The position numbers were made by a program, and so were the translations under genes. From an uncultured Muribaculaceae bacterium (lineage in GTDB: Bacteria; Bacteroidota; Bacteroidia; Bacteroidales; Muribaculaceae): 25,860 nucleotides of DNA. The stretch's first letter is position 1; each line of letters begins with the position of its first letter. The notes under the pieces are model-generated. The model had not been told where the DNA came from. It saw only the letters and a list, made by a program, of their open reading frames with translations, and searched no databases. Below are positions 5,858-15,009 of this stretch, piece by piece. The stretch covers positions 1 through 25,860 of the forward strand of contig CAJTZQ010000050.1 of assembly GCA_910583795.1 (NCBI GenBank), given 5' to 3'.

Positions 5858-8509
5858 ATGACTAAACAATCATTCGAAGGTCTCTCTGATAAAGAAGTAA
5901 CCGAAAGCCGTTTAAGGAATGGTATAAATATACTCACCCCTCCTCCCGGAGTGCCTTTATGGAAAAAATTCCTTAGCAAGTTTTCAGACCCTTTAATCCT
6001 GATCCTTCTCATAGCCGGAATCCTTTCTCTTGGAATTTCTTTTTATGATTATTTTGGATTAGGTCATGGAGCTGATTCTTTTATAGAACCGGTAGGTATT
6101 TTTATTGCTATTTTCCTTGCCACCGGTCTTGCCTTTTATTTTGAATACAAAGCTGATAAGGAATTTGATCTGTTAAATCAAGTCAATGACGACGAGCCTG
6201 TTCAAGTGATAAGAGGAGGGAATATGACTGAAATCCCCAAAAAGGATGTCGTCGTTGGCGACATAGTCAAGCTTAATACGGGGAATGACATTCCTGCAGA
6301 CGGTATACTTTTAGACGCTTCTTCACTGAGTGTCGACGAATCAACTCTAACCGGAGAGCCTTCCTGTAGAAAGACAACTGACCCCACACATTTCGATAAT
6401 GAGGCTACCTTCCCGTCAGATCATGTTCTGAGAGGCACAAGAGTAATTGAAGGCCATGGCATCATGAAAGTCTTGGCAGTTGGCGACTCTACTGAAAATG
6501 GTAAAGTTTTTACAGCTGCTCAGATAGATAATTCTGTAAAGACTCCCCTTAACGAACAACTGGACGGGCTTGGAAAACTTATTTCAAAAATAAGCTACAT
6601 TCTCGCTACTGTCATAATCTTAGGGAGAATTATAGTTTATTTCACAAATTATGATTTTGAATGGATGCCCTTCATATCATATATGTTGCAATCTATTATG
6701 GTGGCAGTAACTCTTGTCGTAGTTTCCGTACCTGAAGGATTGCCTATGGCTGTAACTTTGTCATTGGCTTATTCCATGCGGAGAATGTTGAAATCCAATA
6801 ATCTCGTCCGTAAAATGCACGCATGTGAGACGATGGGGGCGACCACAGTAATATGCACTGATAAAACTGGGACTCTTACAGAAAACCAGATGCGTGTCTA
6901 TAAAACGGATTTCTTTATTCCCCAATCAGACGCTTCATATATCTATCAAGGAATCGCTGTAAATTCTACTGCAGAATTGGATCATTCATCTGAAAAGACA
7001 AAAGTTCTTGGAAACCCTACGGAGGGAGCATTACTTTTATGGCTTGAAAACCAAGGCATAGACTATAATAAGTTAAGAAGTGAAGTCTCTATGGTAGAAG
7101 AACTACCCTTCTCTACAGAACGGAAATACATGGCAACTATCGTTAAGAATGAAGAAGGCACTAAAATTCTTTATGTAAAAGGAGCGCCGGAAATTGTATT
7201 CGGTCTTTGCAAGCACTATCCTGAAGGAGTCTCAAAACAAGGAATAGACGACCTGCTTCTTGGATATCAGGCACAAGCAATGCGCACTTTAGGTTTTGCT
7301 TATCAAATAATAAAGGATGGAGACAAGACTATCGATGATAAAAGAGTTATTGCTGATAATCTGACATTTATCGGCATAACCGCAATTTCCGATCCGGTTA
7401 GAGCAACTGTGCCTGCAGCAGTCAAAGAGGTGCTCGACGCAGGTATCAAAGTGAAGATCGTTACAGGCGACACCCCGGGCACAGCTAAGGAAATAGCCCG
7501 ACAAATTGGACTATGGAACGATGATATAGATAATGATAACAATATCATCACTGGTGAGGAATTTGCAAAGATCCCTGATTCCTCGCTTCCCTCTAAAGTA
7601 GGAGATTTTAAAATCATTGCCAGGGCAAGACCAATGGATAAAAAACGTCTTGTGGAAACCCTACAGCTCAATAATGAAGTTGTGGCGGTTACAGGTGATG
7701 GCACAAACGACGCGCCTGCTTTAAAGGCGGCACATGTAGGTCTTTCCATGGGCGACGGCACATCCGTGGCTAAAGAAGCGAGCGACATAACTATTGTTGA
7801 TAATTCCTTCACCTCAATAGGTCGTGCCGTAATGTGGGGACGGTCTTTATATCAGAACATCCAAAGGTTCATACTGTTCCAAATGACGGTCAATGTCGTG
7901 GCTTGTCTGATTGTCCTTTTTGGAGCATTCATGGGAATGCAGTCGCCGCTTACTGTAACTCAAATGCTTTGGGTAAACCTTATCATGGATACATTCGCCG
8001 CTATGGCGCTTGCCTCTCTCCCGCCCTCTGAGTCTGTAATGAGAGATAAGCCTCGTTCTCGGGCTGCATTCATCATAAATAGTTCAATGTATAAAGATAT
8101 TATCTCCACAGGTATAATATTCTTTATTATGTTGCTTGGATTCTTCTATTATCTTGAACATACAGACATAACATCCTTGCTCCAGATAGGACGCGTTCCT
8201 TTTGGTTCTAATACAGGATTGACAAACTATGAATTATCCATATTCTTCACCACATTCGTTTTCCTGCAGTTTTGGAACATGTTTAATGCGCGTGCGTTTG
8301 AAACCGGGAAATCTGCACTTGATCTAAAAGGATGTTCCGGTTTTGGGCTTACTGCATTGATTATTGTGGTGGGACAGATAATAATAGTTACTTTTGGAGG
8401 TCAGTTCTTTAGTGTGGCTCCTATTGCTATAACCGATTGGATTATAATTATTGGCGTTACATCTATAGTATTATGGATCGGTGAACTTTGGCGTCTGATT
8501 AGAAAATAA
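5858..8509 (+). CDS. Calcium-translocating P-type ATPase, PMCA type
   Basis: 883-aa P2B-type ATPase that exports Ca2+ from the cytoplasm at the expense of ATP. Visible landmarks are the N-terminal cation-ATPase segment (1-60), the actuator domain with the motif LTGEPSC where most family members have TGES, PEGLP in M4, the phosphorylation site DKTGTLT (D335), the KGAPE nucleotide-binding motif, VTGDTPGTA, and the hinge GDGTNDAPAL (from G613). The M6 motif MLWVNLIMDT carries the Asn and Asp of Ca2+ site II, which is the reason to prefer the PMCA type over Mg2+ or H+ pumps. About ten transmembrane segments are present and the length is normal. The ATG is preceded by an A-rich stretch. The corC-like gene follows after 13 bp, so they probably form an operon. 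Confidence 0.93.
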   Translation: MTKQSFEGLSDKEVTESRLRNGINILTPPPGVPLWKKFLSKFSDPLILILLIAGILSLGISFYDYFGLGHGADSFIEPVGIFIAIFLATGLAFYFEYKADKEFDLLNQVNDDEPVQVIRGGNMTEIPKKDVVVGDIVKLNTGNDIPADGILLDASSLSVDESTLTGEPSCRKTTDPTHFDNEATFPSDHVLRGTRVIEGHGIMKVLAVGDSTENGKVFTAAQIDNSVKTPLNEQLDGLGKLISKISYILATVIILGRIIVYFTNYDFEWMPFISYMLQSIMVAVTLVVVSVPEGLPMAVTLSLAYSMRRMLKSNNLVRKMHACETMGATTVICTDKTGTLTENQMRVYKTDFFIPQSDASYIYQGIAVNSTAELDHSSEKTKVLGNPTEGALLLWLENQGIDYNKLRSEVSMVEELPFSTERKYMATIVKNEEGTKILYVKGAPEIVFGLCKHYPEGVSKQGIDDLLLGYQAQAMRTLGFAYQIIKDGDKTIDDKRVIADNLTFIGITAISDPVRATVPAAVKEVLDAGIKVKIVTGDTPGTAKEIARQIGLWNDDIDNDNNIITGEEFAKIPDSSLPSKVGDFKIIARARPMDKKRLVETLQLNNEVVAVTGDGTNDAPALKAAHVGLSMGDGTSVAKEASDITIVDNSFTSIGRAVMWGRSLYQNIQRFILFQMTVNVVACLIVLFGAFMGMQSPLTVTQMLWVNLIMDTFAAMALASLPPSESVMRDKPRSRAAFIINSSMYKDIISTGIIFFIMLLGFFYYLEHTDITSLLQIGRVPFGSNTGLTNYELSIFFTTFVFLQFWNMFNARAFETGKSALDLKGCSGFGLTALIIVVGQIIIVTFGGQFFSVAPIAITDWIIIIGVTSIVLWIGELWRLIRK

Positions 8510-8522
8510 ATATCTTGCCCAT

Positions 8523-9836
8523 ATGAATGACATTATTATTATTATTTTTCTTATCCTTTTGAATGGTGTGTTTTCAATGTCGGAGATTGCCTTGATCTCT
8601 GCAAGAAAATCACGTCTTATTTCTGATGCGAAGAATGGAAGCAAGAGCGCAGACACAGCTCTGAAACTTGCCGATGATCCGGATAAATTTTTATCTACCA
8701 TTCAGATTGGAATCACATTGATAGGAATTCTTACCGGTCTTTATTCAGGAGCCGCATTGTCAGAAGAGATTAGCAATCTGTTTGTGAATTTTGGTCTCAA
8801 CCCGAAAAGTGCCCATATAATTGGTCAAATCCTAATTGTTGCGATTGTCACCTTTCTTTCTATCGTCATAGGTGAACTTGTCCCTAAAAGAATCGGACTC
8901 GCGGCTGCCAATGTAGTGTCGAAGATCGTCGCGCGTCCTATGCATCTTTTATCGGTTATTGCAATGCCAATTGTGTGGTTGCTGTCAGCTTCCACGTCAA
9001 TTATTGTAAAACTGTTGGGGCTCAAAGATAAAGACAATAATGTCACGGAAGAGGAAATTAAATCGCTTATACAGGATGGCACAGATTCCGGAGAAGTAAA
9101 AAAAGTGGAACAAGACATAATGGAACGTGCGCTTGTATTGGGCGACCTGAGAGTCTCTTCGATCATGACACCCAAGGTTGATGTTGTCTCTATGCACCTT
9201 GACATGACGATGAAAGAGATAACACAACAACTGTCGGATGAGCTCCATAATGCCTATCCCGTATATTGCAACAGATCAAAAAAAAGTATTTGTGGTATAG
9301 TGTCTTTAAAGCAACTTATCCTTAAGTTGAATTCATCGGATTTTTCCTTAAAAGAAGTAATTAGTGAACCGGAATATTTTCCTGAATCGATGAGTGTATA
9401 CGACGCCCTCGACAAAATGAAAGCTAAAAATGTTCATTTTGCAATTGTTTGTGATGAATTCGGAGACATAGCGGGAGTTATAACGCCAAGTGACATTCTT
9501 GACGGCTTAGTAGGTGCTTTGCCTCAGCAATCTGTAAACACATGCATTGTGAAAAGAAATAAAGATAATGAGTGGGTGGTCGATGCCCGGATACAATTCT
9601 ATGATTTTATCAATTATTTTGAACTCGAAGACTTGTATAAGCCGGCGTCTTATTCTACTCTCGGCGGACTCATACTTGAGGAATTGAGACATATTCCCGT
9701 ACCGGGTGAAACTATAATCTGGAACAACATTCGTTTCGAAGTTGTCTCAATGGATGGAGCTAAAATTGAAAAAGTGAAAGTTACATTGCCTCGTAATTCT
9801 CAAGATTTTCAGACCCGGTCAAATAGTGAAGGGTAA
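8523..9836 (+). CDS. CNNM/CorC (HlyC/CorC-type) hemolysin family membrane protein
   Basis: 437-aa protein with the standard order of this family: a DUF21/CNNM transmembrane domain (about 1-185, beginning with a hydrophobic helix and the conserved SMSEIALISARKSRL), a tandem CBS pair (about 205-330, with ILGDLRVSSIMTPKVDV at the start and FGDIAGVITPSDILD at the end), and a C-terminal CorC_HlyC domain (about 345-425, with YSTLGGLILEEL and PGETI). Family members handle Mg2+ or Co2+ export or resistance; the hemolysin name is historical. The gene starts 13 bp after the Ca2+ ATPase and is probably cotranscribed, suggesting a shared role in divalent cation homeostasis. The actual substrate cannot be read from the sequence. 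Confidence 0.9.
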   Translation: MNDIIIIIFLILLNGVFSMSEIALISARKSRLISDAKNGSKSADTALKLADDPDKFLSTIQIGITLIGILTGLYSGAALSEEISNLFVNFGLNPKSAHIIGQILIVAIVTFLSIVIGELVPKRIGLAAANVVSKIVARPMHLLSVIAMPIVWLLSASTSIIVKLLGLKDKDNNVTEEEIKSLIQDGTDSGEVKKVEQDIMERALVLGDLRVSSIMTPKVDVVSMHLDMTMKEITQQLSDELHNAYPVYCNRSKKSICGIVSLKQLILKLNSSDFSLKEVISEPEYFPESMSVYDALDKMKAKNVHFAIVCDEFGDIAGVITPSDILDGLVGALPQQSVNTCIVKRNKDNEWVVDARIQFYDFINYFELEDLYKPASYSTLGGLILEELRHIPVPGETIIWNNIRFEVVSMDGAKIEKVKVTLPRNSQDFQTRSNSEG

Positions 9837-9841
9837 GATTG

Positions 9842-9868
9842 GAGAGCGAGAACTTTTGTCTCGCTCTC
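9842..9868. terminator. Bidirectional hairpin between the convergent corC-like gene and tcdA
   Basis: GAGAGCGAGA and TCTCGCTCTC form a perfect 10-bp stem with a 7-nt loop. The T run after it is weak (TGTTTT on the plus side). The tcdA stop codon overlaps the edge of the stem. The position between convergent genes supports a shared terminator. Confidence 0.6.
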
Positions 9869-10643
9869 ACTGTTTTCCGTAAATATCTTTGATAACCAGA
9901 CCGGCAAGAGTCAATCCGAAAATAGCGGTTATATGCATGATCGAACCATTTACACGCGACTTGGCTGCATCCCGCTCGCTTTGAAGTGGTAATGACGCCT
10001 CCTCACTGGCATATGTAATATCTTCAATCGATCCCTTATTCTCTAACAGCTCTTCACTATAGACACATTTGAATTTTTTATACGGGCGTCGTTTCAATTT
10101 TTTAAATCGCTGCCTTAGCGCCCTTGCAAGAGGACAACCTATGACATCCCAAAATTCCGCCACTTTTATCTTTGTCGGGTCAATCTTCAATGCCGCTCCC
10201 ATGGATGAAAAAAACTTTGCTTTCGACCTTGTAGCATTTTCTATAAGCAAAATCTTATCCTTTAAAGAATCTATCGCATCGATTATATAGTCATATTCAT
10301 CAAAATTGAATTTGTCAGCTGTAGATTCACAATAAACTTCTTGTCGAATCTCTATCTCTGCATCCGGTAAAATAGTCAAAAGAACATTTTTCAAAGCTTC
10401 GACTTTTACCTTACCTATGGTATCTACAGTTGCCATACGCTGCCGGTTTACATTACTTACGCACACGTTGTCGCTGTCTACTATTGTAAGATGTCTTATG
10501 CCGGATCTGACAAGACTTTCGGCACACCATGATCCTACACCGCCTACGCCAAAGATTAAAACTCTGGTTTCTTCAATGCATTTCATGGCATTTTCCCCCA
10601 ATAAAAGTGTTGTCCTGCTTAATATCGCATCATCTAATTTCAT
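9867..10643 (-). CDS. tcdA: tRNA threonylcarbamoyladenosine dehydratase (TcdA/CsdL, ThiF-E1 fold)
   Basis: 258-aa ThiF/MoeB/E1-like enzyme. TcdA uses ATP to convert t6A at position 37 of ANN-decoding tRNAs into its cyclic form (ct6A). The nucleotide-binding loop is at about 32-38 (GVGGVGS), followed by LTIVDSDNVCVSNVNRQ, which fits the family's acidic strand and NRQ motif. The segment VIGCPLARALRQRFKK, about two thirds in, is typical of TcdA rather than MoeB or ThiF, and there is no zinc CxxC pair or rhodanese domain. The frame is open to 10688, but that start would overlap the protease gene; the ATG at 10643, 8 bp after the protease stop, gives the usual MKLDDAILSRTTLLLG N-terminus. It is probably cotranscribed with the protease, without an obvious functional link. 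Confidence 0.9.
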   Translation of the reverse strand: MKLDDAILSRTTLLLGENAMKCIEETRVLIFGVGGVGSWCAESLVRSGIRHLTIVDSDNVCVSNVNRQRMATVDTIGKVKVEALKNVLLTILPDAEIEIRQEVYCESTADKFNFDEYDYIIDAIDSLKDKILLIENATRSKAKFFSSMGAALKIDPTKIKVAEFWDVIGCPLARALRQRFKKLKRRPYKKFKCVYSEELLENKGSIEDITYASEEASLPLQSERDAAKSRVNGSIMHITAIFGLTLAGLVIKDIYGKQ

Positions 10644-10651
10644 TGTAGTTT

Positions 10652-12502
10652 TTATTTTACAATTACTTTTCTGACATTGGCTCCGCATTTGACAATATAA
10701 ATCCCATTGTCCGGAAGCTCGATATTTGCTTCTCCATTAATCATTTTTTGAGAATCTACCGTTTCTCCTGAAACATTGTATATATCAACCTTGATATCCG
10801 AAGATAATCCTTTCACTATGATGTTCCTGCCATCTACAGCTATTGACACCTTATCCGTAGCAATGTCTTCGATCCCTGAATTTCCTATTGTTACCGTTGC
10901 AAAATGAGGTGTGCTATCGGTATATAACTGACTCCAGTTCATTTTTGAAGTCTTATATACAGGAATAAGCGAATATGTGCCCTCTTTAAGACCATAATAA
11001 AGTTCAGCCGAAGTCTTGAAAGAATAATCCCAGATCAATTGATTGTCACCCCAATCCATATACATGTCTCCTCTCTTATACCCGTCAAGAGTCAATTCTC
11101 CTGAAATGGATTCCATTATGCCAATAATGTTTCCATCTGAATCAACAACTTTTACTCCAATATTATATGTCTGGGAGAACAGACTATTGTTGGCAAGCCA
11201 TCCGTTTGGAAATGAAAACGTCATATTTCCGTCTATGTCTGGAAGAGACTTTAATTCAAAAGACCCGCTTTTATCATAATTATCATCTCCGATTACATAT
11301 AACAGGGAAAACTCCTGATTGTCTCCCGTGGGAGGCTGTATTCCCACAATGGCGTCTTGGCTATAATTGTATCCGCCTTCATACGAACCGGTGCCTTGAT
11401 CATCAGGATTCAATGCCGAAAGAGAAAAATATCCATCCGACAAACCTCCCCAGCCCCAATTTATATGATAAAGCCCGTTTCCGTCATATCCGTCGCAAAC
11501 AAAAGAATGTCCGCCTTCATCTTTCGTATATCCGCCATATTGCACCGGTCTTCCCTCTGATATTTCTTTATATATGATATCTTCCCATTCTTCATTGGAG
11601 AAAAAGTCTCTCTGTAAATAACGTACCATTGAATCATAACCGAAATATGTGCGCAGCACGTCCGGGATTATAAAGGAGAAGGCACCGGTCTCATTGACAC
11701 CGTAAGAGGCTTCGAGCGATACACCGCAAGCGTACATCAGTCTGGCAACTGCTTCTTTTTGTGCATCAGTAGAATCTCCAGTATAGTCATCAAGCATATT
11801 CTCCCAATCAAAATCTGTCTCTTCAAAATTATATGACAGGTTACGGGTCTGCTCTGTTCCGTTTTGATCATATGTCCATTTATATTCCCAGCTGCCTGTG
11901 CCATGTGTCTTTGGGAAACTATGATAATTCATTATTTGTGCCATCGCTGTCGGCACGCACCCCGTATAGCACTTTTTGTTTCCTATTCTTGGGCAAAGCT
12001 TATTATATGCATCCCCCGACACTGTCGCAACGCCTTGATCCCATTTTGTTTTAACAAGCGGTTCTATCGCAGCTCTCGAATCCGACTTTGTATCAGTTGT
12101 AACCCTTCTATCCGTGAAACCTTTTGTCAAGGCATTTTTTATCTCATTTGCATATCCTTGAAGAAACCATTTTAAATCATCAGGCAGTTTCTCATAATCA
12201 AATTTACCTGAATCTGTATAGCCCAATAGTGGTCTGAATCTGTCATCAGCCGGTAGTAAGATAAATCCCCCGTCTGAATTCTTTGTAAATGCGTAATATG
12301 CAGGTGAATCACCATCTTCAGCACAAGCTGAATAAGACAATTCATAATCTTGAAGTTCAGCTCTTGTGCCCTGCACACAAACTGTTTTGAATCTATCCAA
12401 AGCCGCCTCCGGTGAGATCACCTTTGCGTATGAGCCATGAGCGACAAGAGATGCAAGAAATAATGTCAAGGTCGTAGGATAATTGATTTTATTATAATCC
12501 AT
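10652..12502 (-). CDS. Secreted C10-family (streptopain-like) cysteine protease with Por-type C-terminal domain
   Basis: 616-aa exported peptidase. The signal peptide ends near residue 26 (SLVAHGSYA). A Spi/SpeB-type inhibitory propeptide follows (about 27-135, with the typical GGFILLPADDRFRPLLGY). The catalytic domain has Cys182 in GCVPTAMAQIMNYH and His332 in GGHSFVCDGYDG, followed by HINWGWGG, which supplies the Trp/Asn region. The last ~75 residues are a beta-rich domain with VDIYNVSGE, NGIYIVK and a basic KVIVK end, resembling type IX (Por) sorting domains. The frame begins upstream with a GTG at 12559, but the ATG at 12502 places the signal peptide at the N-terminus and is preferred. 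It probably degrades extracellular or host proteins; the target is unknown. Confidence 0.9.
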   Translation of the reverse strand: MDYNKINYPTTLTLFLASLVAHGSYAKVISPEAALDRFKTVCVQGTRAELQDYELSYSACAEDGDSPAYYAFTKNSDGGFILLPADDRFRPLLGYTDSGKFDYEKLPDDLKWFLQGYANEIKNALTKGFTDRRVTTDTKSDSRAAIEPLVKTKWDQGVATVSGDAYNKLCPRIGNKKCYTGCVPTAMAQIMNYHSFPKTHGTGSWEYKWTYDQNGTEQTRNLSYNFEETDFDWENMLDDYTGDSTDAQKEAVARLMYACGVSLEASYGVNETGAFSFIIPDVLRTYFGYDSMVRYLQRDFFSNEEWEDIIYKEISEGRPVQYGGYTKDEGGHSFVCDGYDGNGLYHINWGWGGLSDGYFSLSALNPDDQGTGSYEGGYNYSQDAIVGIQPPTGDNQEFSLLYVIGDDNYDKSGSFELKSLPDIDGNMTFSFPNGWLANNSLFSQTYNIGVKVVDSDGNIIGIMESISGELTLDGYKRGDMYMDWGDNQLIWDYSFKTSAELYYGLKEGTYSLIPVYKTSKMNWSQLYTDSTPHFATVTIGNSGIEDIATDKVSIAVDGRNIIVKGLSSDIKVDIYNVSGETVDSQKMINGEANIELPDNGIYIVKCGANVRKVIVK

Positions 12503-12912
12503 ATTATTGTTGGTTAAATAAGTACTGTCATAAATAAATATATGTCTGGCAACTCTCACTCCTTTAATTCTATGTTATGTCTATTTTGCGTAATTATATA
12601 TTTTCACATATAATTGCTTATAACTAAGATCCATGTGCCCATTGCTTTGGAGGATATGCCAGTGTGTCCGAACAAATTCTATTCCATACCAAGATTATTA
12701 CCCGATATGGAGCGACATACAAATTTAATAAGAATAATTCATAATAATTCAATTTCCTATAGATATTTTACGAATACTCTTGAAAACTTAAGGTTAAAAG
12801 CCACAAGGAAATCAATTTATGTAAAAAAGTTTAAACAAATCTAATGAGCCAGGCAACTTTTTAACATTAACCAATAACCCTCAAATTCCATAGAAAGTTT
12901 CATGATACAATA
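12503..12912. other. Intergenic region with a degraded repeat half-copy
   Basis: This 410-bp gap between two divergent-from-nothing minus-strand genes holds no convincing gene. A plus-strand open frame (12614-12844) has no family features and its end is encoded by the repeat fragment at 12789-12835. No exact -7 box for the protease was found; CATATATTTA on the minus strand, near 12536-12545, is only a partial match. Confidence 0.5.
12789..12835 (+). repeat. Right-end fragment of the palindromic element, copy C
   Basis: These 47 bases align with 21509-21554 of copy B with about four substitutions and one insertion (shared words AAAAGCCACAAG, AAATCAAT and GTAAAAAAGTTTAAA). The left half and the left terminal repeat are missing, so this is a relic. 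Confidence 0.7.
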
Positions 12913-14637
12913 TCATGCAAGCAAAACTGTCACAAGTCCCCATATTACAAGTAATATGTTGCTAACGGCGTATGTCACAGTATAACCCATTGCCGGGAGT
13001 GTGCTCCCGATAGTGTTTTGTACGGCTCCCAATGATGCTGTACATGTTCTTGTGCCGGCACAACATCCAAGTGTGATTGCCGGATTGAATTTCATCACTT
13101 TCTGTCCAAGCCATAATCCAAAGAGCAAAGGTATAGTTGTGCCTATAATGCCGGCAACAAAAAGCATGGGACCAACTGTTTCTATTCCGGAAACAAATGA
13201 CGGGGCTGCCTCGATACCGACAACTGCAATAAACACATTCAATCCAAGATTATTCATCAACCATAAGGCTCCGGGAGGAATATGTCCGAAAGTAGGACGT
13301 TTTGATCTCATCCAGCCGAACACAAGCCCGGCAATCAAAGATCCTCCGCTGGTGCCGAAACTAATAGGGATACTTCCGATATAAAAACTCATAGCGCCAA
13401 ATAACCCTCCGATAAAAATTGCCAATCCTACAAACATAAGGTCGCTTGTATAGGATGGACGGTCGGCATGCCCGATCTGGATAGCTGCAAGATTCACCTG
13501 TACCGGTCGCCCCACAATTGTTAACACATCACCTTTCTTAAACTTGGTTTCCCCATTTATCTCAATGAATTCTCCATCGCGTATGGCATCTCTGATAACC
13601 ACTCCCCTCAAATATATTTTTTTGCGTAGTTTCGACAATGGTCTATCTATAAAATTTTTTCTTACCACCCTCAACGAAATTCGTGATAGCGGATAAGATA
13701 ATAGAGAGGGATCTGACAACTCTTCTCCTATATAATTCCCTACTTTCACTATATATTCACTTCTCCCGCAGACTACTATTTCATCTCCTTTTGAGATTAC
13801 ATCATCATGTTTGGGCACAACTATATCTTCCCCGATACGTATTCTATCAATGAAAACCTCAAGACCATTCCTTCCAAGATATTTTTCTACGTCATATACA
13901 CTTCGGGGTGATTCAAAATAATCAGTCCCGATTCTGTATGAGCGATATGAGACATTGTGCATGGCGTTTATATATGCAGGATCGCTGTTTCTTCCGGTAG
14001 CGTTCAGCTGCTTTTCAAGCTTCAATGTTTCTTTTCTCACCTTTTCAAGTCCACCCAATAGCTTGGGACCGAAATTACCCAGTATCACAACGGTTCCCAA
14101 AGTACCGAATATGTATGTCACAGCATAACAAACCGGGATAATGTTCATTTCTTTTGCAAGAGATTCTTTAGACAATCCTAATTTTGTTATTGCTTCCGCC
14201 CCTACCCCCAAAAGCGCTGAACAGGTTTGTGACCCTGAAAACAATCCAACAGTCTCACCCTTTGAATAGTCAAAGATATACGACAAAAGCAACGTCACTC
14301 CAAAACACATTGAGCTCATAAGAACTGCAAATAGTGCCTGTTTAGCTCCACTCCCCCTTAAAGATTTAAAAAAATCAGGACCTACGCTATATCCTATTGA
14401 AAATAGGAACAACATAAAGAAAACCTGCTTTAGCGGACCCGACATGGGAATATCAAGCTGCCCTACCAACACTCCAACCAATAAAACTGACGTCACACTG
14501 CCCAAAGAAAAACTTCCTATTTTGATCTTACCGATCAAAAAGCCAAGTCCTATTGTCAGGAACAATGCCAACGGTGGATAATCTCTCAATATGGATACAA
14601 AATAATCTGTCATAGCATTTAAGGTTGAAGGTGGCAT
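12913..14637 (-). CDS. AspT/YidE-family transporter with two RCK_C (TrkA-C) domains
   Basis: 574-aa protein of the aspartate:alanine exchanger (AAEx) superfamily. Its layout is symmetrical: a first membrane half (about 10-190, with LGFLIGKIKIGSFSLGSV and GSQTCSALLG), two cytoplasmic RCK_C domains (about 215-295 and 305-385, each closing with a KGDEIVVCGR or KGDVLTIVGRP segment), and a second membrane half (about 395-574, with GTSGGSLIAGLVFGW and GCCAGTRTCTASLGA). The CSALLG and CTASLGA segments are duplicated substrate-region motifs of the family. The substrate is unknown; characterised relatives exchange amino or dicarboxylic acids. The ATG at 14637 follows an A/T-rich leader; an ATG at 14613 gives an N-terminus (MTDYFVSIL) closer to relatives and is a fair alternative. 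The gene appears monocistronic. Confidence 0.85.
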   Translation of the reverse strand: MPPSTLNAMTDYFVSILRDYPPLALFLTIGLGFLIGKIKIGSFSLGSVTSVLLVGVLVGQLDIPMSGPLKQVFFMLFLFSIGYSVGPDFFKSLRGSGAKQALFAVLMSSMCFGVTLLLSYIFDYSKGETVGLFSGSQTCSALLGVGAEAITKLGLSKESLAKEMNIIPVCYAVTYIFGTLGTVVILGNFGPKLLGGLEKVRKETLKLEKQLNATGRNSDPAYINAMHNVSYRSYRIGTDYFESPRSVYDVEKYLGRNGLEVFIDRIRIGEDIVVPKHDDVISKGDEIVVCGRSEYIVKVGNYIGEELSDPSLLSYPLSRISLRVVRKNFIDRPLSKLRKKIYLRGVVIRDAIRDGEFIEINGETKFKKGDVLTIVGRPVQVNLAAIQIGHADRPSYTSDLMFVGLAIFIGGLFGAMSFYIGSIPISFGTSGGSLIAGLVFGWMRSKRPTFGHIPPGALWLMNNLGLNVFIAVVGIEAAPSFVSGIETVGPMLFVAGIIGTTIPLLFGLWLGQKVMKFNPAITLGCCAGTRTCTASLGAVQNTIGSTLPAMGYTVTYAVSNILLVIWGLVTVLLA

Positions 14638-15009
14638 AATTTAAAGTGGAAAAAATTATTCTCGTTTTTGCAAATTAAAGCAGAATTATTTCTTTAAATT
14701 CCGCTTGCCAAACTTGAATTTTTAAATTAGAACAATCATTAGAATAGAGAGGTTCATTGATTTAAAAATCTTTATTTTGATTGATTAATAGCAGATTATG
14801 CTTAATTCATATAAATGAATCTTAATATGTGCTAAATATTGGGCTAATCCTGATACTATTATCTCAAATTATTTGTTTTATAAATAAAAATGGTTGAAAA
14901 TCAGCCGTAGTTTTGAGTGTGTCTATACTTTGGCATGCTTTAAGGCAATATTGCCTGGCTATAAGGATTAATTATTCAACTTTCGCATAGTTTGCTCTGA
15001 ATATAACTA
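14638..15009. other. Intergenic region between divergent transporter and lysozyme genes
   Basis: This 372-bp AT-rich gap has no ORF of note. It holds a perfect 14-bp palindrome AGGCAATATTGCCT (14943-14956) and a near -7 box, ATAGTTTG (14987-14994), 15 bp before the lysozyme ATG. The word ATTCAACTTTCGC (14973-14985) recurs on the opposite strand in the palindrome at 20359-20380. Confidence 0.45.

Noticed and set aside
7303..7812. Minus-strand open frame of 169 codons inside the Ca2+ ATPase gene
   Set aside because: It lies opposite the conserved GDGTNDAP region; the Ser/Ala/Ile-rich product reflects the codons of the sense strand.
11864..12175. Plus-strand open frame inside the C10 protease gene
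   Set aside because: It is opposite the signal and catalytic region of a clearly real gene and has no recognisable features.
12614..12844. Plus-strand 76-codon frame between the protease and AspT-type genes
   Set aside because: No family similarity; its C-terminus is encoded by the repeat relic, a common source of false small ORFs.
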